NCBI GenBank assembly: GCA_913058575.1
Contig: CAJXRF010000022.1
Coordinates: 1-64,000 of the forward strand
Direction of reading: 5' to 3'
From: an uncultured Bermanella sp.
GTDB lineage: Bacteria > Pseudomonadota > Gammaproteobacteria > Pseudomonadales > Oceanobacteraceae
DNA: 64,000 nt
Every line of letters starts with the position of its first letter. The first letter of the stretch is position 1. Below are positions 62,236 to 64,000 of the stretch, in pieces. A model generated the notes under the pieces. That model was not told where the DNA came from and ran no database searches. It saw only the letters and a program-made list of their open reading frames with translations. The translations under genes were made by a program, and so were the position numbers.

Positions 62236-63930
62236 ATGCCTATTAAGCTCTTTTTCATATTAACCCTAATAATGGGGTGCTGCACTGCCCAATCAGGCCC
62301 ACCTGAAGCCCAGAAATGGCTAGACACTGAATTTACCGACTCCACATTAAGCAAAGCGCAACAACTAAAAGAAATGGATTGGTTTATCAACGCTGCCAAG
62401 CCCTATCAAGACATCACCATTAGGGTGGTATCTGAGCGCATAGACACCCACTGGTACGAGGCGAATGTCTTAACCAAAGCCTTCACAGACATTACCGGCA
62501 TTAAGGTCGTTCACGAGATTACCGGCGAAGACGATGTTGTAAAAAAAATTAAAACCCAAATGGATTTAGGCTACAACATTTACGACATGTACATTAATGA
62601 CAGTGACTTAATAGGTACCCATTACCGATCTGGAAAGGTGGTAGCATTAAGCGACTTTATGAAAGGTGAAGGCAAAGACGTCACCCTGCCCACTCTTGAT
62701 ATAAAAGATTTTATTGGCACTAGTTTCACCACAGGGCCTGACGGTAAGCTTTATCAACTTCCTGACCAACAGTTTGCCAATTTATATTGGTATCGCCATG
62801 ACTGGTTTAGCCGCCCTAATTTGAAAAAGAAATTCAAAAGTATTTATGGCTATGAGTTAGATGTACCCGTTAACTGGTCTGCTTATGAGGATATTGCTGA
62901 ATTTTTCTCGGTTCATGTTAAAAAAATAGACGGTGTTGAAGTTTATGGGCACATGGATTACGGAAAAATGGATCCCTCTCTTGGCTGGCGTTTTTCAGAT
63001 GCATGGTTATCCATGGCAGGAGCGGGTGATGTGGGCATACCCAATGGCTTACCGGTAGATGAATGGGGAATTCGTGTGGAGGACTGCCACCCAGTGGGGG
63101 CCAGTGTGTCTCGTGGTGGCGCCTTAAACGGTCCTGCCGCTGTGTACTCGCTTCGTAAATTTTCAGATTGGTTAGGGAAATACGCCCCACCTGATGCTCG
63201 CTCCATGAACTTTTCAGAAGCCGGCGCATGGCCAGGTAAAGGTAAAATTGCCCAACAAATTTTTTGGTATACGGCCTTTACTGCCGCCCTAACCGACCCT
63301 AAGTTGCCCGTGACGGATAAAGACGGCAAGCCCAAGTGGCGCATGGCCCCAAGCCCAAGAGGCCCCTACTGGCAAAAAGGCATGAAACTTGGTTATCAAG
63401 ATGCGGGTTCTTGGACCATGCTCTCAAGCACGCCTCTAAAACGCCGCAAAGCTGCATGGCTATATGCCCAGTTTGTGGTATCTAAAACGGTATCCCTTAA
63501 AAAAATGCTGGTGGGCCTAACCCCCATTAGAGAGTCGGATATTAATTCACAAAAAATGACCGATGTGGCTCATAAATATGGGGGACTTATTGAGTTTTAT
63601 AGAAGCCCCGCTAGAAAGGCATGGACACCTACCGGCACCAACGTTCCCGATTATCCAGCCCTTGCAGATTTATGGTGGAAAAACGCCGCACTGGCCGCCA
63701 ATAATAAAATGACCGCTAAACAAGCCATGGATAAAATGGCCAAAGAAATGGATGAGCGCTTACAAAAAGTCGCTGATGTGGGTCAAGCTAGATGCCAACC
63801 TAAATTAAACACCCCGAAAAAAGAAGAATATTGGCTGTCTCAGCCCGGTTCTCCAAAGGCTAAATTAGCCAATGAAAAACCACAGGGTAAAACTCAAAGC
63901 TACGAAGATTCACTGAAAGCTTGGCATTAA
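62236..63930 (+). CDS. ABC transporter extracellular solute-binding protein, glycerol/sugar type
   Basis: A 564-residue exported binding protein. The signal sequence MPIKLFFILTLIMGCC may carry a lipobox (LIMGC). Motifs include ITIRVVSERIDTHWYEANVL, KAFTDITGIKVVHEITGED, WYRHDWF and a long C-terminal tail with RCQPKLNTPKKEEYWLSQPG. The size and these motifs resemble the GlpV group, the binding protein of the glycerol ABC transporter described in Rhizobium; that assignment is by memory and tentative. The start has AGAAGGA. The next gene starts 12 bases later, so it opens a transport operon that continues past the window edge. Confidence 0.82.
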   Translation: MPIKLFFILTLIMGCCTAQSGPPEAQKWLDTEFTDSTLSKAQQLKEMDWFINAAKPYQDITIRVVSERIDTHWYEANVLTKAFTDITGIKVVHEITGEDDVVKKIKTQMDLGYNIYDMYINDSDLIGTHYRSGKVVALSDFMKGEGKDVTLPTLDIKDFIGTSFTTGPDGKLYQLPDQQFANLYWYRHDWFSRPNLKKKFKSIYGYELDVPVNWSAYEDIAEFFSVHVKKIDGVEVYGHMDYGKMDPSLGWRFSDAWLSMAGAGDVGIPNGLPVDEWGIRVEDCHPVGASVSRGGALNGPAAVYSLRKFSDWLGKYAPPDARSMNFSEAGAWPGKGKIAQQIFWYTAFTAALTDPKLPVTDKDGKPKWRMAPSPRGPYWQKGMKLGYQDAGSWTMLSSTPLKRRKAAWLYAQFVVSKTVSLKKMLVGLTPIRESDINSQKMTDVAHKYGGLIEFYRSPARKAWTPTGTNVPDYPALADLWWKNAALAANNKMTAKQAMDKMAKEMDERLQKVADVGQARCQPKLNTPKKEEYWLSQPGSPKAKLANEKPQGKTQSYEDSLKAWH

Positions 63931-63942
63931 AGGAGTGCAATT

Positions 63943-64000
63943 ATGAGAATTTTTTCTATTTTGTTATTCACACTGTTTTTGTCTGTGAGCCATGCTGCAC
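63943..64000 (+). CDS. Start of an exported protein, truncated by the window edge
   Basis: ATG at 63943 with AGGAG eight bases upstream. The first 19 codons read MRIFSILLFTLFLSVSHAA, a signal peptide with its cleavage region. It is downstream of the solute-binding gene by 12 bases and probably in its operon. Nothing more can be said about its function. Confidence 0.7.
   Translation, partial: MRIFSILLFTLFLSVSHAA

Overview
The window looks like a chromosomal segment of a marine, heterotrophic gammaproteobacterium, most likely an Oceanospirillales-type organism (Bermanella/Oleispira-like). I infer this from the moderately AT-leaning base composition, the many secreted proteins with GlyGly-CTERM tails, and families typical of marine gammaproteobacteria (DUF6488, DUF5062, DUF1302, MipA/DUF3019). 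I see no rRNA, tRNA, CRISPR array, integrase, transposase or phage gene. Everything rests on reading motifs and families by eye; no database search was run.

Layout. 1-4.6 kb: start of a sterol-desaturase-like membrane protein, an AraC regulator preceded by a decayed duplicate of its own 5' end, a Cache chemoreceptor and a periplasmic solute-binding protein. 4.7-13.8 kb (all minus): a probable extracellular nucleic-acid scavenging operon running UshA-type 5'-nucleotidase, porin, ExeM/NucH nuclease, a single lamin-tail-domain protein and an endonuclease I with lamin-tail domains. 14.4-23.5 kb: a LysR regulator and a 2366-residue surface protein (Gly-rich, cadherin-like, thrombospondin type 3, OmpA). 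23.7-31 kb (minus): an S41 protease lipoprotein, a MipA/DUF3019/RstA-RstB-like sensory cassette, an Nramp-related transporter and a membrane protein. 31-35 kb: a c-type cytochrome lipoprotein and a PhoX-like phosphatase lipoprotein with a clear three-repeat Pho box. 35-48 kb: ordinary single genes (haloalkane dehalogenase, rsgA, LysR and thioredoxin pair, RNase HI, thioesterase, GST, DoxX and small conserved proteins), many ending in clear terminators.

48.3-53.4 kb: a MarR-controlled operon in which an RND/MMPL exporter is fused in frame to a LolA-like domain, followed by a DUF1302 outer-membrane protein. Three copies of a 16-bp MarR-type site flank the regulator and the exporter. 53.5-60.2 kb: a PAS-GGDEF cyclase and two secreted multidomain enzymes, a predicted metallopeptidase and a predicted sialate O-acetylesterase, sharing an almost identical N-terminal module. 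61-64 kb: a STAS protein, a frameshifted carboxymuconolactone-decarboxylase gene, and the start of a sugar- or glycerol-type ABC uptake locus.

Two themes stand out. One is phosphate and nucleic-acid acquisition (surface nucleases, porin, nucleotidase, Pho-box-driven PhoX). The other is gene remodelling by duplication and fusion: the AraC 5' remnant, the truncated lamin-tail copy, the RND-LolA fusion that keeps an internal ribosome binding site and signal peptide, and the adhesin-OmpA fusion with a sorting-tail-like segment in its middle.
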